Assembly: GCA_015654965.1 (NCBI GenBank)
Contig: JAATGD010000389.1
Span: forward strand, 1 to 5,289
Direction of reading: 5' to 3'
Source of the DNA: Hyphomicrobiales bacterium
GTDB lineage: Bacteria > Pseudomonadota > Alphaproteobacteria > Rhizobiales > Rhizobiaceae
DNA length: 5,289 nt
Shown: positions 4,271 to 5,289 of the stretch, one piece after another
How the letters are laid out: every line of letters begins with the position of its first letter
How positions within the stretch are numbered: position 1 is the stretch's first letter
Program-made: the position numbers and the translations under genes
The notes under the pieces: model-generated
Seen by the model: only the letters and a program-made list of their open reading frames with translations
Databases searched by the model: none
Told to the model about the DNA's origin: nothing

Positions 4271-5287
4271 ATGAAACACGGCACCCCCCGGACGATCGTT
4301 TCGTTCGCCGTTTTAGCCTTGACTGCGTTTCTTGCGGGCTGCGAGAACCAGGTTCTTCTCTCCCCCAAGGGAGAAGTGGGCGTGGCAGAGCGCGATCTCA
4401 TTCTTTTTGCGACCGGCCTGATGTTGCTGGTCGTACTTCCTGTCATTTTCATGACGCTCTACTTCGCCTGGAAGTATCGTGCGACCAATGAAAAGGCGGA
4501 TTATGAGCCGGACTGGCACCATTCAACCCGAATCGAGCTTGCTGTCTGGCTCATTCCGCTGGCGATCATCATCGTTCTGGGAACGGTGACATGGATTTCG
4601 ACGCACAAGCTCGATCCCTATCGCCCGCTGGTATCCGACGCCAAGCCCATCAATGTGGAAGTGGTGGCGCTGGACTGGAAGTGGCTCTTCATCTACCCCG
4701 ATCAGGGCATTGCGACTGTCAATGAAATGGCGATGCCCGTCGATGTGCCGGTCAATTTCAAGCTGACCTCCAGCAATATCATGAATTCCTTCTTCATCCC
4801 GGCGCTGGGCAGCATGGTCTACACCATGCCGAGCATGCAGACGAAGCTGCATCTGATTGCCAATCATGAAGATGAGTTCGACGGTATTTCCGCCAATTAT
4901 AGCGGTCAGGGCTTTGCCCAGATGCGTTTCAGGGCGCATGCCTATAATCAGGCCGATTTCGACAAGTGGGTGGCGGATGTGAAGGCCAAGGGTGAGCCGC
5001 TCAGCCGTGAGCGCTATGCATCCCTGGTCCAGCCGAGCGAAAAGCATCCTGTCCAGTTCTTCACCTATGACGACAAGACGTTGTTCCACAATATCGTCAA
5101 TCGTTGCTGGGATGGAAAATCGGTCTGCCTCGATGATGAAATGCATCGCCAGCAGATGATCCGCGAAGCGCGCGCAAACCTGCGCAAGTCTTCGCCCGTC
5201 GATTTCAGCCAGTGGGCAAACGACATTATATGCGCAACCCAGCCGCAGCGTCTTTCGCAGCTGGAAACATCGCAACGTCAGAACTGA
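4271..5287 (+). CDS. cyoA: Cytochrome bo3 ubiquinol oxidase subunit II
   Basis: This is subunit II of the quinol oxidase that oxidises ubiquinol, reduces oxygen to water and pumps protons across the inner membrane. The 338-residue product starts with a lipoprotein signal ending in the lipobox LAGC (Cys24). Two membrane segments follow at about 43-67 and 88-110. The periplasmic cupredoxin domain begins near VVALDWKWLFIYPDQGIATV (131-150), almost identical to E. coli CyoA as I recall it. SSNIMNSFFIPALGS (167-181) and MQTKLHLIAN (189-198) are also typical. The CuA ligands of cytochrome c oxidases are missing: the motif reads YSGQGFAQM (210-218), with Tyr, Gly and Met where CuA proteins have Cys, Cys and His. 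This marks a quinol oxidase. The C-terminal tail carries Cys279, Cys286 and Cys321. The ATG at 4271 is preferred over GTG 4256 and ATG 4259 because GGAAAG (4261-4266) lies just upstream and the lipoprotein signal fits. Its stop overlaps the next ATG. Confidence 0.95.
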   Translation: MKHGTPRTIVSFAVLALTAFLAGCENQVLLSPKGEVGVAERDLILFATGLMLLVVLPVIFMTLYFAWKYRATNEKADYEPDWHHSTRIELAVWLIPLAIIIVLGTVTWISTHKLDPYRPLVSDAKPINVEVVALDWKWLFIYPDQGIATVNEMAMPVDVPVNFKLTSSNIMNSFFIPALGSMVYTMPSMQTKLHLIANHEDEFDGISANYSGQGFAQMRFRAHAYNQADFDKWVADVKAKGEPLSRERYASLVQPSEKHPVQFFTYDDKTLFHNIVNRCWDGKSVCLDDEMHRQQMIREARANLRKSSPVDFSQWANDIICATQPQRLSQLETSQRQN

Positions 5288-5289
5288 TG
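5287..5289 (+). CDS. cyoB: Probable start codon of cyoB (ubiquinol oxidase subunit I), cut by the window end
   Basis: Only ATG at 5287-5289 is visible; it shares its A with the TGA stop of cyoA (5285-5287). Overlapping stop and start codons are typical of translational coupling, and cyoB normally follows cyoA. No clear Shine-Dalgarno sequence lies in the 20 bases before it, which fits coupling. The identity is inferred from gene order; no coding sequence can be read, and the true start could lie further downstream. Confidence 0.4.

Noticed and set aside
4523..5275. Minus-strand open frame of 250 codons inside cyoA
   Set aside because: Antisense shadow of a certain cyoA gene with no domain of its own.

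Overview
The window looks like a chromosomal segment of an alphaproteobacterium of the Rhizobiales, most likely the Brucella/Ochrobactrum group. This rests on recognising protein families from memory: a LivB-type binding protein that closely resembles the Brucella ones, a rhizobial-type molybdopterin-binding protein, and a CyoA with rhizobial features. Codon use is moderately GC-rich outside one AT-rich island. The genus is an inference, since no search was run.

Layout. Bases 1-104 are the last codons of an outer-membrane autotransporter barrel, closed by a strong intrinsic terminator (127-159). A 370-base leader follows, with a 12-bp palindrome and a 9-bp stem-loop. It leads into an isolated periplasmic branched-chain amino acid binding protein (530-1636), which has its own terminator (1656-1683). 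Next is an AT-rich island: bases 1771-2040 are about 85% A+T by direct count. It precedes a small 67-residue acidic protein of unknown function (2196-2399).

After that comes a compact structured element (2518-2605) that ends in an intrinsic terminator and reads like a small RNA gene. It is followed by a Dabb-family protein (2720-3034). A molybdopterin-binding protein on the minus strand (3036-4001) converges on the Dabb gene with one base between the two stop codons.

A 269-base divergent regulatory region (4002-4270) holds a 12-bp direct repeat, an 8-5-8 dyad and a 10-bp palindrome over a -10-like box. It separates the molybdopterin gene from cyoA (4271-5287). The cyoA stop overlaps an ATG at the very end of the window, as expected for cyoB in a cyoABCD operon for cytochrome bo3 ubiquinol oxidase.

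The genes do not form one pathway. The window is a set of independent, individually terminated units, with the start of a respiratory operon at its right end. I see no clear mobile element, CRISPR array, tRNA or rRNA. The parts least explained by known genes are the structured RNA at 2518-2605 and the AT-rich island with its small downstream gene.
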